Numbered from the stretch's first letter, positions 40,232 to 62,564 are shown. The stretch: 64,000 nucleotides of DNA from Pterobdella sp. o SKG-2022 (GCA_964035795.1 OZ038321.1:26967959-27031958), one strand, 5' to 3'. Notes: a model not told the origin generated them from the sequence alone. Numbers and translations are program-made.

Positions 40232-42271
40232 TTTATTTTCATTGTTTAACGTCTTTATATTCCCATTTTATAGAGTTTGACGCAACAACACACTGAAGCC
40301 ATCTATCCACCACTCCCATCATCACCCACCAGCCCTGTTGGCAAGGCAATGGGTGAACCCTCCTCCTAGATTGATAGCCCACCCATGCTTCAAACACAAG
40401 AGACTTGCCTGTGTGTATGTTTTTATGTATTAAAATCGATTTTTAGCATCTGAAAGGTTCAACCGTATTATATACTTATCTATAATAAATTATGAAATTT
40501 CAAAATATTATATTTAATCACATCATATTGTTCATAGGCTGATACTTCAATCAAAAGACTGTGAGGACCAAAATAATCTTTAATTCATTTAATGCAAATA
40601 TATTATAATGAAAACTTCTTTCTATCACATACCAAAAAAAACAAAACACACCAGCAGAGATCCAGCAGCTTGAATCCTCATAGCTGCCAGCATACGAGAG
40701 GTAAGCAGTTGCCATGGCAACCAAGACCACCATGAGTCATTTGGAGCTTCTTGCGTCTTTCAGTGGTTTTGAGGTTGTTATAATTATTTCTATTATTGAA
40801 GTATAATAACCTGAATCAAATTGTGAGGTCAATAAATACTTTGTAATTTTTGATTTTAAAATTTCTATTATTATCATCATCATTATAAATTTACGTTTAA
40901 TGTCTATATTTTCTCACTATGTGAGCTTAGACATATTTCTATTATTATTATTATTATTATTATTATATAGCTTTACTATTATTGGTGTTACCACTTATTT
41001 CATTTTTACGAGATAACTAAAATATTTTTATTGAGTAATAAAATTACTTTTTTTTCAATTTCTGAGTTTAATTTTATATTGAGATGTTTGAAAAAGAAAA
41101 TAAAAAAGCAATCTTATATTTTTCTTCAAAGACTCACACATCTCACTTCAAAATACTTTTCAAAACCCATACTCCTTAAAACTTGCAGTATCAAATGAAT
41201 CTATTATAGATTCAAAACCATGACGCATATAATTAAAAACTGGAAGAAGAACACTAAACGAAAGACTTACTCAAACATAGTGAACTCACCTCTTGAAAGC
41301 CCTCAATAAGGTTGGCTATCTGCAAATTCAACAGTCTCTTTCACGTGTATTTGAATATTATTTTATTATGAATCGAAAAACTTCTAATAAATTCATGAAC
41401 ACCTTTGTGTTATATATTCACCCCTTAAATCACAGGCTAACACGTTAAACCCTCTAAGAAAAACCATTGATCCATTTTTAAAAAATCCGACTATAACAAA
41501 GCGATTATACTAATAAAATAACCTTTATTAAACAATGTAAAACTTTAAAAGTTTAAAATGGTGCGTTTATACAATAAATTAACAAAAACGTTGAGAAAAT
41601 TAAATAATGTATATGGATAAAGCGCTAAAAAAACTAAGGTGCAACCAAAATATAGCAAAGAAAAAAATAAAAATAAACAAAAAAGAATAATACTAATAAT
41701 AAATCGAACAGTAAAAACAATAGTTTCCTCACATTTTGTAATTAATAGAATCCAACTTAAACCACCACTAACCCTGATGTTCTTGAAATACTCTTCACTA
41801 TGAAGACATGACAACTGTTCTTCACTTATCTGTGTGGGTGTCACTACATCTCCTTGAGTTAATAAGCTTTTCTCTGTTGGTGCAGTGCTGTTATTTTAAG
41901 TATTTTTTGTGACAAGACTTAATTTGTTGATAATTGTGGTTTTATATGAATTTTTTATCATTATTAGATAAGATATTATTTCACTAAAAAATACATAAAA
42001 ATAATAATTATGAATAAAAGCTAGTTAACCAATTAAATAAGCATAGTGAAGACCCCATTGAACTTAACAAAGCATTACAAACCAACACCTTGGGCATCAG
42101 AAACTCAAGGTGACTGATGATCAACTTGGGTACATATTTACCAAAATATTCTGAAGACATCACCTTTGAGGTAGTTGAAAATGTTGAGACTCTTGCAGAC
42201 GTCAAAAGGCAGCCATGATTGCACTCCTGCCAGACTGACGTTGTACTCGGAGCTGTACACAATGGGATTGG
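38678..42271 (-). CDS. HDAC11-like (class IV deacetylase) locus, active site lost, possible pseudogene
   Basis: Exons on the minus strand: 42271-42164, 41852-41773, 41319-41290, about 40831-40652 (broken), 40365-40326, 40178-40094, 39688-39592, 39414-39345, 39181-39100, 38989-38678 (stop). Apart from the broken exon, phases match at every junction. The product follows HDAC11: NPIVYSSEYNVSLAG, WLPFDVCKSLNIFNYL, SEEQLSCLHSEEYF, GGFTHC, YDDVSLCTMFF, VDLGKQQCNGPSRRF, VHICDIFCHNSYPFD, EEYLQLV, PIIMMCGGGFQ. HDAC11 enzymes have GGFHHC, DLDAHQGNG and SGGYQ at these places. Here the first His is Thr, the zinc-ligand Asp and His are Gly and Gln, and the catalytic Tyr is Phe. The loop after the third zinc-ligand Asp is about nine residues short. 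No starting Met exon was found. It could be a pseudoenzyme or a decaying paralogue. Confidence 0.85.
39871..40055 (+). repeat. tRNA-derived SINE, best full-length plus-strand copy
   Basis: The head begins ggcccacatagctcagtggt with A box tagctcagtgg and B-box-like gggttcaatctcg. The anticodon arm is ttaga-ctaatta-tctaa, whose loop gives anticodon AAT as in tRNA-Ile. The body holds gcacctgttccacaatgtg and the tail agcgctttataaa. It lies in an intron of the HDAC11-like locus, opposite in orientation to that gene. Related copies lie near 27.6, 28.5, 37.9, 38.3, 43.8 and 45.5 kb. Confidence 0.8.
40197..40231. repeat. (TATC)n microsatellite
   Basis: Short TATC tract just upstream, in the minus-strand sense, of the HDAC11-like exon 40178-40094. 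Confidence 0.9.
40652..40831 (-). pseudogene. Broken exon of the HDAC11-like locus
   Basis: The 3' part reads LVAMATAYLSYAG ... CWISAG and splices in phase to GGFTHC. The 5' part does not hold one frame. The phase expected from the preceding exon gives VIILQ then TAA. RRKKLQMTHGG lies in a second frame. The frame that leads into LVAMATA contains a TGA at 40739-40737. No AG acceptor or GT donor inside the exon would remove these breaks. Either this exon is disrupted or the true splicing differs from my model. Confidence 0.55.
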
Positions 42272-43347
42272 CTGCTACCCCACATGAGAATAACTCTTGA
42301 AATCTTTAGAGTAATTTATAAAAATTGATTTTCTAATGATATTTTTAGTATAAAAGGTAGTATATTAGCAATTTTTTTAAACCTATAGCCATTTCAATAA
42401 AGCAGTCAAAAATTTACTATTTTATGTTAAAACTGGTTTTACATAGATGTTATACTTTTTAATCTGGTTTTATCGCTAGTATACTGAAGATAGCAAGATA
42501 TACTTTATTCATAAAGCACTATTTTTAATTTTATATTTTCATAACCTAAATATTCTCCTAACTAAAGCTTTCATTTTTAAATTGACTGAAAATTTCTGAT
42601 GCACTTTGGTGTTTTTCTTTTTTTCTTTGAGTTTTTCCTGTCTATATTTAGAACCACTTTTTTATTACATAAATTATTTTTTATTCCTGTTTTTGACTTT
42701 ATATATTTTTGTTTAAAACTGTATGATAATAAAATAATGCAAATTTTTCTCTTCACCATTTAAATTTCGATTGCAGTGTTTATAAGTCTTATTTAAAAAT
42801 AAATCAATAAAATTTCAATATAGATTAGACAATTAATTGACTTTAAATTTTTTCAAAATATAAGATTATAAAAAGTTAAGTAAGTTTTTACTCAACAAAA
42901 AATTTACAGAAATATGGTTTAGAAAAATAATTTAACTAACGTTTCTTCGAAGTTTATTTCTTCAGCATTATTTTGGCACATTATAAAATTATAGTCATGT
43001 CAACCAAAATATACTTTCATTTCTTGTTCATTATATCATTTTAGGGTACTTCTAGTCCATTATATCCCGATTCTCATTTTCAATATTGGCCCTTAAAAAG
43101 CGTTTTGCAAAAAATGAATTCTAGTTGAAACATTATAATTTAAACTTACTTTTATTTATCAGACGTAAAGTCATTCATAAACAAATAATTCAACTGCAGG
43201 TTTTATAACAAGACGATTTATGAAAAATTTATTTTAAAACCCGAATCGATTTGAATAAAATTTTTTTAGATTATTAATACTTTTTTGAAAAAATCTTCCA
43301 AAAACACTTCAAAACAATATTAAATAAACTAACTAAGCTGTTCAAGG
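42272..43347. promoter_or_regulatory. Divergent intergenic region, HDAC11-like / PCTP-like
   Basis: About 1.1 kb of AT-rich DNA between the first recognisable HDAC11-like exon (minus) and the PCTP-like start (plus). It must hold the PCTP-like promoter and the undetected first HDAC11-like exon. No specific element is recognisable. Confidence 0.4.
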
Positions 43348-46300
43348 ATGTTCCGAGACGAGGAGTTTGCAGATGCGTGTCTGGAGATAACCACACCATC
43401 CCTCACCAAGTATGAAATGTTCTCTGAGTCCTACAACAAGAAAATCCGTGTCTTCAAAGCCAGTGAAAATGTATTAAGGGAACCAGCTCATTTATTGAAT
43501 TTATGGCTTTTTTATTCGTAAAAGCGTGTTATTTTTTTTTTGTATTTTCATATTTGCTACAAGAAATGGAGAATGAAGCCACATGAAAAATAGAGCAAAA
43601 TACTTTAATTACATATAAAGAACTGTGAAAAATAACTTAATTTAAAAGAATTTATTTGCGATGGTGTTTGGCCATTATATTGGCTTTTATTTTATTGATA
43701 GAACGGTCTTTGTAAATAATCTGATCATTTTTATCTATTTGTAAAAAGATAGTTTGATACTAAACAACTATCGGCCCCTATAACTCAATGGCTGAGCATA
43801 AGACTAATTAGCTAAAGTTACTGGTTTCGATCCCGCGTTGGCCGACAATTAACACCTGTTCCACAAAATTAACTTCAAAACACTGGCAGATATCTCCAGT
43901 GAACTCATACAAAATGTTTGGAGTCTTGGACACTCCACCAAACATCTGTGCAGAATGTGTTCTGGATCTTGATTATCGCAAAAAGTGGGACCCTTACCTC
44001 AAAAGTAAGTCTGTGTCACAATATCTACCTTTGTATCCATGTATGTTCATAAAAATCCCTTTAATGCGTCTGTCTTTATTTATCTGACACTATAAATACA
44101 TGATTTGCCGAGATTACCTCTTATCTTTCAATCGATGAAAAGTATGATATAATATCATTAATTAATAAACAAGCATCAAATAATCATATTCGACAGACGT
44201 AAATGTAATTTCAAACAATGGAATGAAAGCCATCTACTGCCTCACCACCCTCCCCTTCCCTATCTCCAACAGAGATGTGAGATTTAAAAAGTTCAAATCT
44301 ACTGATTTAATGGAAGCATTATAAGTTGATACTACTTATGTAGTCATTTATAAAAAAAGCTGTATCATTGAGGAGCATTTTTCTAGACTGCCACCGAGCG
44401 GCTAAGGTTCAACTTGAGTTTATCGAATTCTAGACCCGCCGTTTAAAAACTTGGACAGTTTGCTTTGCCATTTTCGAATAGGATCATCCACTAAGCCAAA
44501 TGTCATAAATACCAAGATATCTGTTTGTGAATGCCTTTTAGCCAAACCTATTTTCTTCCAGCTTATAACAGCCTTTAAACATAGGCGCTAATTTTGATGC
44601 AGCTTTACGTAGATTCTATGAATGAAGAAATTGGAAGAAAATGATAAAAACAACAATTTTTTTGAGGCATATTATAATTAATTTTAGAAAAGATTTTGTT
44701 GAAAAATATATTTTAAATGTATCAATGGTCGTTTTTAGAAACTCGCGAAGCTTTGTGAAAGTCAAATGTTGAGTAGATATTTAAAAAGGCTTTGTGGTTT
44801 CTAAAACAATAATCAAAAAATTTTTGTTCTATTATTACATCATTTCTCAACATTATCATAGCAATACTTGCATTTATTTTCACAACATTAATATTAAATT
44901 AATTAATATTAAATTTATAACATATTCTTTGTGTAACCATAACCCTTTTATCCAACTATTCTTTTTGAAGTTTGTGTATGTTCAAGAGATGAGAGAACTA
45001 ATGTATAACAACAAGCATTACTGGGTAGTGTTATCATCAGTTGATATGGAACTTAATAAACTTGTGCCTCCTAAGAAAGGAGTGGTGAGACTAGACTCTT
45101 GTTATCAAGTGAGTTAACATTTTGTTTGGTTTTTTTGTGGTCATTTATAGCTTATTCTATCGTGCTTTATCTATTTACCAAAACCCAGCTTCGGGGCGGT
45201 TTATGGTCGACATGCACATGGCTGCTCAAACCTGGTAGTGTAAAATAGAACAATGGTTTTTAAGAAGTTATTTTAGAAACAATATTTTTTTATATGCCGA
45301 CCATCAGTTGCTTTGAATAAGTCTTAAAGTAATGTGAAAGATATGTTCCACAAGGCGCTACATTTTGGAGTTAGAGCAAAACTGTTCAAGATTATTTTGT
45401 GATAATATGTGGGTTTAATCTAAATAAATTTGTTTTTGTGAGAATTAGACAATATTGCTTTTATATGTTGGCCTTTATAGGCTAGCTGGTAAAGTATTGG
45501 AGTAATTATTCGATCCAAGGTTGGGCCAACATTAGCACCTGCTCCGCAGTGTGTTTTTTCTTACATTTACTTTGCAGCAAGCACTTTGAACTCTAAGAAA
45601 AAGTGCTATATAGAATATCATTTACATAGCATTACATTTTATCGATCTCCAATAATGAATCTTCATGTGGTATTCAGGCTATCGCGATGACGACGGATGG
45701 AAACAAGGGGTGCAAAGGTAAAAGACTAAAGACCCACGTGTTTATTTACATACGATATCAATTTCATTAATCTATCGTTAGTTTCGAAAAGAATATAAAT
45801 ACCTTCATGAAACTCCACATTTTTTTCTAAAACTTTAAAAAGTTATATTCATCAGATAAAAACACTTCTTTTAATGTTAATTTTGATAAAAATAGTTTTA
45901 TCGATCTACTAAAAATGTCAAACTACACTGTTATTAGTTGGTGAGTTTATCACGTATGTTTTGCAGTGTTTTGTTCTTACAGTGAAACTTCAGAGAGCAA
46001 GATTCCTTCCTGGTTTCTTAGCTGGTTAGCTCAAGTTAGGACCACATTTGTTATATTATTTCTGTTTTTTATAAACTTTAAATCCTATTCATTTAACTCT
46101 GGAATCGGGATAAGTGCTTTTTTCATTTCTTCATGTTAATAGTAAAATTCTCATTTATTCATGTACTTTATGTAGAAGTTTGCTGTTTAAAATCAACATT
46201 TTAAAGATGAAAGATAAATTTAAAACACTCAAACCATCTCTTATCATTCATAGCATTAACCTCAAACTTTACTCTCATTTACAAATCCATTGGTCTTTAG

Positions 46301-46471
46301 AAAGGTCTGCCATCATTTCTGGACAAGATGTCCATGGCTTGTGACAACTATGCTAAAATGAAAAAGAATGATACAAGAAGGTTGAGAAACTCAGCGAAAG
46401 AATACAGCTGTGGTGGGGCTGAGAATGGCGATCAAAATAACGAGGAGAGTGGGGATTTTAACTGGAGTTGA
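43348..46471 (+). CDS. PCTP/STARD2-like START-domain lipid transfer protein
   Basis: Seven exons: 43348-43470, 43890-44004, 44197-44276, 44971-45108, 45678-45717, 45967-46034, 46301-46471 (TGA). All phases match and they encode 244 residues. The family carries phosphatidylcholine between membranes in the cytosol, inside a helix-grip START pocket. Matches to vertebrate PCTP (about 214 residues) run the whole length: FRDEEFADACLEI, YKMFGVLDTP, LDLDYRKKWDPYL, PFPISNRD, FVYVQEMREL, AIAMTTDG, KIPSWFLSWLAQKGLPSFL. About 30 extra C-terminal residues are polar and acidic. I chose the ATG at 43348 because an in-frame TAA lies just upstream and the length fits the family; an upstream exon is still possible. 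STARD10 and STARD7 are less similar. Two SINE copies lie in its introns. Confidence 0.92.
43771..43872 (+). repeat. 3'-truncated tRNA-derived SINE next to a splice acceptor
   Basis: Head ggcccctataactcaatggc, anticodon-loop ctaatta, B box ggtttcgatcccgcg, then acacctgttccaca, where the copy stops. The acceptor of PCTP-like exon 2 (exon start 43890) is less than 20 bp downstream, so the SINE supplies the sequence where the branch point should lie. Confidence 0.75.
45466..45640 (+). repeat. tRNA-derived SINE copy
   Basis: The head ggcctttataggctagctgg is decayed. The body (ttagcacctgctccgcagtg) and tail (aagtgctatatagaatat) match the family well. It lies in the PCTP-like intron, ending about 40 bp before the exon at 45678. 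Confidence 0.7.
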
Positions 46472-47783
46472 GCTATTGTACCTCTGGGGTTTTTGAGCCC
46501 TAGTTTAACTGTATTAGTTTGTGTTATTAGTTTGTTTTGTTTGTTATCAATTAATTGGACTATAACAACTTTGTTAATATTTTTATATATTAAAAAACTT
46601 AATTTTTTAAAATATATTAATGTTATTTTTATTCTCTATAATTTTTATTTAATTTTTTCTCCATTTTTCCTATATAGTTTTACATTTTTATTATAAAATT
46701 TACTGAAGAATCTTCTTTTTTATCTGATTTTGAACTTTTTATTTGGAATAAATGCTTTTGAGTATTTTTTAACTAATTTTTAATTTGCTTGGAAAATAAA
46801 TTAAATTCCATGGTTGGATTGTGAAGGTTAACATAAATATGAATTCTTCAATAGCCCTAATTTCTTTCCATAGAAACTAAATCTTTATAATGTATTTCAT
46901 GTGAAATGTCTTGAATACTTGCAATAAATACGTCTGAATATTTCTATCATGAGATAAATTTATAGGTATCATAAAGATTAAGTATCCATTTGAACTTGAT
47001 TATTTAATAAATGATTTTTGACGGAAGTTTATATAAATCTTACTGTTGGATAACAAAATTAATGAATATATACAGCCAAAACCTGGGAGATTGCTTCACA
47101 AAATGGAAAAAATATTTTTTATCGATGAATAGAAATTATGTTTTTATGGGATCCCTATTGAGAAGATTAAGTCCAATGTTAAAGTTAAATACTTTTGATT
47201 TCAAAATACTTATTATTTAGTTGGATAATTGCTAATAATTACCTTAAACCTCGAAAATATCTATTAAAAAACTAAATTACAGTATCAAAAACTATGTTTC
47301 AATGAATTTAACTTGAAAACTACTGTGGAAAAACGTCTTAATTAGTTCAAAAATCTTCTAACATCTAAAAACAACATTCCAGAAATACAAGTCGGTTTCA
47401 ATCAAACATTGAATGAATTTGAAAATATTAATTAGTAATACTATGTTTATAATCAGTTCATTTTCTACATCGAGGGTATTTTCTCGGTATTATGCTTCTA
47501 TGATGAAAGTACTTTTCACTAATGCCAACTCTAAACAAATTATTCTAAAATTCTTGAAAGCCACGATAAAGTTTCAGTGGTCGTCGGATATTAAAGCTGT
47601 TTTTAAGTTGTGCCACAAATCTAACATTTTAAAAATATAAATACAGTTGTCCCACACCAAAAAATCAACTAACAAGGGTATCTTTAAAAATAGAATTTGG
47701 TAATAAAAGATATACTTTTAAAGACCAAGAAATTCTAGAAGGGAACAGAAGGGTCTAGAGGCTTTCTATTGAAGTTTTTGTGT
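46472..47783. other. Convergent intergenic region, PCTP-like / synaptogyrin
   Basis: AT-rich DNA between two gene 3' ends. A plausible plus-strand poly(A) signal for the PCTP-like gene, AATAAA, is at 46747-46752. Nothing else was recognised. Confidence 0.5.
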
Positions 47784-50389
47784 TCAGTAGGTGACCTGTT
47801 GGAACTCATTGACTCCTTGGTTTCCAAACTGTCCTTGAGCTGCAAACTGGTTTTGAGCAGGGTACGAAGAGGGAAACTGGTTGCCAGGCAGGCCAGAGTT
47901 TACTACTCCTGCAGGAGGTTGAGTCGGATTGGAACCTGCCACTTCTGGGTCGAACCCAGACGAAAAAGGTTCGCTCACTCCTTTGCGGAACTTCATGAAA
48001 GCAAAATATGCCAAACCTGCCTGTGTTACGTGGTGTTTTAGAATGACATTGACATAGTTAGCTTCTAATATCACAATCGAGAGATTAATTACGAAGTTGA
48101 CTCACAAAGGCAGGCACAGAGAAGAGGGCAAAAACAATAGCAGCCTGGACCCCACTGCTTCCCAGCCCATCGTCCACCTCGGTCTTCCACCATGCATCCA
48201 ATAAGTAACAGAACGTCACAAAGTACATAAAACTCCAGAACCCTGTTGGGTGTTGACATCAAAAAATATAATGTTAAACAAAAAAATTAAAATATATAAA
48301 ATCTATTTAAGACCAATTCTAATATATAACTGTCAAGCCTGGAGTTCTTCTGAAAACAAGCTAAAAAGTCTAGAAATTTTCGAAAAAAAATTTTTAAGCA
48401 AAATATGTCGAATATTTTACCCGAACCGCATCTCAAATGATAACCTCAAAAAGAAAAACAACGTTGAAGACATAAGAGAATTGATAAAAAAAAAAAAAGA
48501 TAGAGCTACCTTGGACATATTCTACGCAGAACATCCAGAAATACAGAGATCAATAGTCTTAACTTTCTCACCACAAAATCTAAATTTGGCATTATATTTG
48601 CCTGGGAATTCTTGGTGAAAAGGCTTTGGTTTTGAGCCGCAAATATAAGTCCTACAGTCTCCGCTTTCAGTTCAGAGCTGGTGAGCCACTGGTGAGTTGC
48701 TTCAGTATCAACATCATCATTTGTACATCTTGTTGCAAACTTTCCATGCAGAGGTTTTTCTTGCCAGCTTATTTCGAGCTTTTTCACACTGCAGTTTTTT
48801 ACATTTTTTTGAAAATTTTATCGGTTTCAGTGCAATATCGCCTCAGAGTTGAGACAAAGTTCTTGAGAGAATTTATTGGCTTTTTCGACTATTGAGTGAA
48901 GTTTTTTTGAATTTTTATGGAGCTAAACTAACTTGAGAGTCCAGTTTTTTAAAAGCAAAAAAAGAATGAAAAGATGCTATTAGAGTGGAAAAAGCGAGTA
49001 AAAAAAGAAATTTCAACACAAAATTTTTTTTTATTGCTGATTGATTAATGTTGCTTTTCGTAAACTCTTATGAGCAGAAAGTTTCATGTTGACACTTCAA
49101 GGACTCTAAAGCTTCAAAAAATAATTTTCCCAAACTCAATCTTTTATGCTTTTCCCCTCAACGGCTTTACGCTCACGACAACATAAAAATACTTCCAACA
49201 TGCCGATTCTAAGACATACAAAAATTTAATAGGAAATAAATTTTTTTGTCTTCTCACTATAGCTTCACTTCTTATTGGGATTTCGTTATTTTTCAAGTCT
49301 TGTTACTGTCATAATGAGTTTCTGACTCTTACGACTTATTCTTTATTTGCATTACTATTCACGACATGGTTTGAAGTGATGACATATCAAACACATTGCA
49401 GCACCTATTTTTATAATGTTTATAGAATCTTCAAAAAACACTAAAAATTTCGCCTTTTTTTTTAGAAGTTTAGGTATTTTTTTCACGTTGTAACACACCA
49501 ACACAACCTCCACACTTTAGCATCTAAACCTTTTTCCAACAACTTTATAAGCTTCCCAATAGCATATTTGCGCGTAAATTAGGCATATAATCAAATATCA
49601 TAAAAACCTGAGAATCCTAGATCGGCCATGACAGCATACTTACGATGCTGCACACTACTAAGGTTTTCGAAAAAAAAGTCGACCACGAGGAAAGCTATGA
49701 GAGCCAAGAAAGCTATCACTCCCACTGTGGTCCCGAAACCGCAGGCGTTTGAATCGGCATTGTACCTGCATACATCCTCGTTCCAACCTTGGTCCGACAC
49801 GCAGCCAAAGACTATTATCGCAAAAAACTGTGGTTTGTTTAGTTTATAATTAATATGTATTTTGAAGATTTTTTAGATTATTTGGGAAAAAATCATACGA
49901 TAAAAATTCTGTGTGCGATTTTTGTAAATTACAGTTTTAACAGTTGCTATATTCAGACAAAACCTGAAAAACTGCTATCTAAGTTTAGTTTGAAAAATCT
50001 CAAAACTTTTTTGACCATAATTCAATCAAAAAAATTTTTTTGCATAACAATTGTTTGTGATAAACTTGAATTAGGTATTTGAAAATCTTACTGAAAGCTT
50101 TCCACATTATTAATAATATTTTTATTGCAGTGCCCAACCATAAAAATATGATCTACAATATCAGTATTTTTAACTGTTTTCTTAGCTAATCTTTCGAAAA
50201 CATAAGACATTTGATGATGTTATTTCTCCTAATTGGTGAAAATAGATAAAAGAATCAGCTCTACTTAAAAAGTTCAAGTTCAGTAACCAAGGCGATAAGC
50301 CTGAGAATGACATGAGGTTTCTTGAGGAAAGAAATGGCGTCAAAAACCCCAGTTGCTTTTCCAGCTCCGTAAGCCCCACCTCCATCCAT
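47784..50389 (-). CDS. SYNGR: Synaptogyrin
   Basis: Four exons on the minus strand: 50389-50288, 49827-49608, 48242-48106, 48020-47784. They join in phase to give 231 residues, close to vertebrate synaptogyrin-1 (about 233). Synaptogyrins are four-pass MARVEL-domain proteins of synaptic and other small vesicles with both ends in the cytosol. The start MDGGGAYGAGKATG and following FLKKPHVILRL are diagnostic. TM1 spans LFFAIIVFG. The first luminal loop carries CRYNADSNACGFG with the family Cys pair. TM2 is VGVIAFLALIAFLVVDFFF, then HRKYAVMADLGFSGFW, TM3 around FVTFCYLLDAWW, and TM4 before AYFAFMKFRKG. The cytosolic tail is Gln/Asn/Pro-rich and ends in Tyr, as in other synaptogyrins. A LINE fragment sits in the intron between exons 2 and 3. 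Confidence 0.94.
48250..48618 (+). pseudogene. LINE C-terminal fragment in a synaptogyrin intron
   Basis: An antisense open stretch encodes KIYKIYLRPILIYNCQAW, EIFEKKFLSKICRI and NRISNDNL. This is the region after the reverse transcriptase that in many LINEs reads LYGSETW. The fragment starts only about 8 bp from the synaptogyrin exon boundary at 48242. It differs from the LINEs at 1-1535 and 58836-60330. It has neither the RT catalytic domain nor a clear tail. Confidence 0.65.
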
Positions 50390-52134
50390 ATTTAGGGTTA
50401 TAGAGGAGTGTGTTCAAATTTGCCAAGATTACTTCAGCGTTGAAGTTTTTTATTGAACAGCTTTTGTCTGCTTTTTTTCTTTGGCCTGCAATAATAATTG
50501 GATGAAAATATGTTAGTTGAAGAACAAAATTATATATTTGATGAATGATCTAATTGGTAAACTTATTCATAAGCATGAGCAAAAGCGAAAAACATGCATA
50601 CAAAACATAAGACATGACAAAACTGCAAATTTAAAAAAAATCACTTTTATAAACAAAAAATTGGAACATTTAAATATTTAAAACCTCCGAAAGAAGCGTT
50701 GAGAGGTTTCTGCTGCCTGATGATGTTGACTATGCTAATGACATAGTGTGTGTGTGTGACTATTATTTCAACCACATCAAGAAAATAATATGCAACTAAC
50801 TGATTGCGGCTTTTAGCAATAGTTGAACATTTATAAATTTTATTTTAAATTAATTTAACATCAAGTTCGATCGATACAGCGTCCAACAAATGATGAGTTT
50901 TAAATTTATAAATGAGGCTATTTTTTTCATGAAGATTAATTGTAATAGATGTCGAAAAGTTTCATTTTGAGAAAAACAAAGCTGATAGTGTTTTTCTAAT
51001 CATCAAAATTAAAAATGATTTTAAACTCTAAGTGTATGTTGGACCTGATGCTATTCTTCAAAAACTATTGTAAATTGAATTTAACCAATATATAGGAAAA
51101 GTTAACTAACATTAATTTATTTTATTTTATGGGCTTCGCTTAAACTCTGTATTTCCTTTCTACTGATACTGCATATAATGAGATATATTGTATTCATTGT
51201 GTAACTTTTTAAAAATTTTTATAAAGCTATATTTGGCCTTTTGAATTTGTGACGTAGTTTAACTAATTTAATTATTATAGGTTATTTTACTTAGTTTTAT
51301 TTTTTATTTAAAGTTTAATCTCACTGATTTTTCAAAGAATTATTTATTAAGCCTTTATAATGAGTTTTGATACATTTATTAACATGACTATGATTTTGAT
51401 ACAATAGTTAGAATCAATAAAGAAAATTTGCTTAATTGTTGTACTACAATCATTTAGCATTTAAATACAGTTGAGGGCGTTTTGATTGTAAACTTAAATA
51501 TAAACAAGGGTGCTTGTTCGTGGGTTCTTGTGAAAAAATAAAAATTGATTTAGAATAATTTCAAGTCCTTGATAAATTATTTCACTTTTTTCGTAATTCC
51601 AAGCATTCGTACAAAGGAATCTGGACCAGAAGTGATTAAAAAGAGTAGGCGGTGAAATCCAGAAAGTGCGTGCTATTTTATTCAAAGTTGAATATATTTT
51701 TTGAAACTGCCTTTGACTAGTTATTTAGAGTTGAAGTGTTAATTAAAAATCAAAAATAGTTTTTAATATAAATCTAATGAAAGTGCACGTATTTAATAAT
51801 ATATGCATGCGCAAAGCCTATGCAGGCCTCTGTATATTTAATATTATTCTCGGCTGGATGTAGCGCCGGTGATTTTCCATAGATAATATAGGGCGGTTAA
51901 TTGGCAGTTTTTATTTCTAGAATACATTTATTTTTACAAAGTATTGAAATTATTCAGATTTTTGAAGTTTTATAAAAAAATTGGATAGAAAATCTCGTTA
52001 CTAATGCTAGGTTTTTGATATAAGTTATTAAGTTTAATTTTAAAATTTTGGTCAGTTGTCTATGTGTTGTTTGCATCAACATTAAAATATACGTTTATTT
52101 TTGTACAAGGATAAGTTTTCTTTGAATTTGAAAA
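50390..52134. promoter_or_regulatory. Divergent intergenic region, synaptogyrin / SLC6
   Basis: About 1.7 kb between two divergent starts. It must hold both promoters or at least 5' UTRs. It is AT-rich, with no motif I can name. Confidence 0.4.

Positions 52135-62564
<10,430 letters not shown>

Noticed and set aside
41545..41844. Minus-strand 99-codon frame taken as one exon
   Set aside because: Only its first part (to 41773) is an HDAC11-like exon; a GT donor follows and the remainder is hydrophobic intronic noise.
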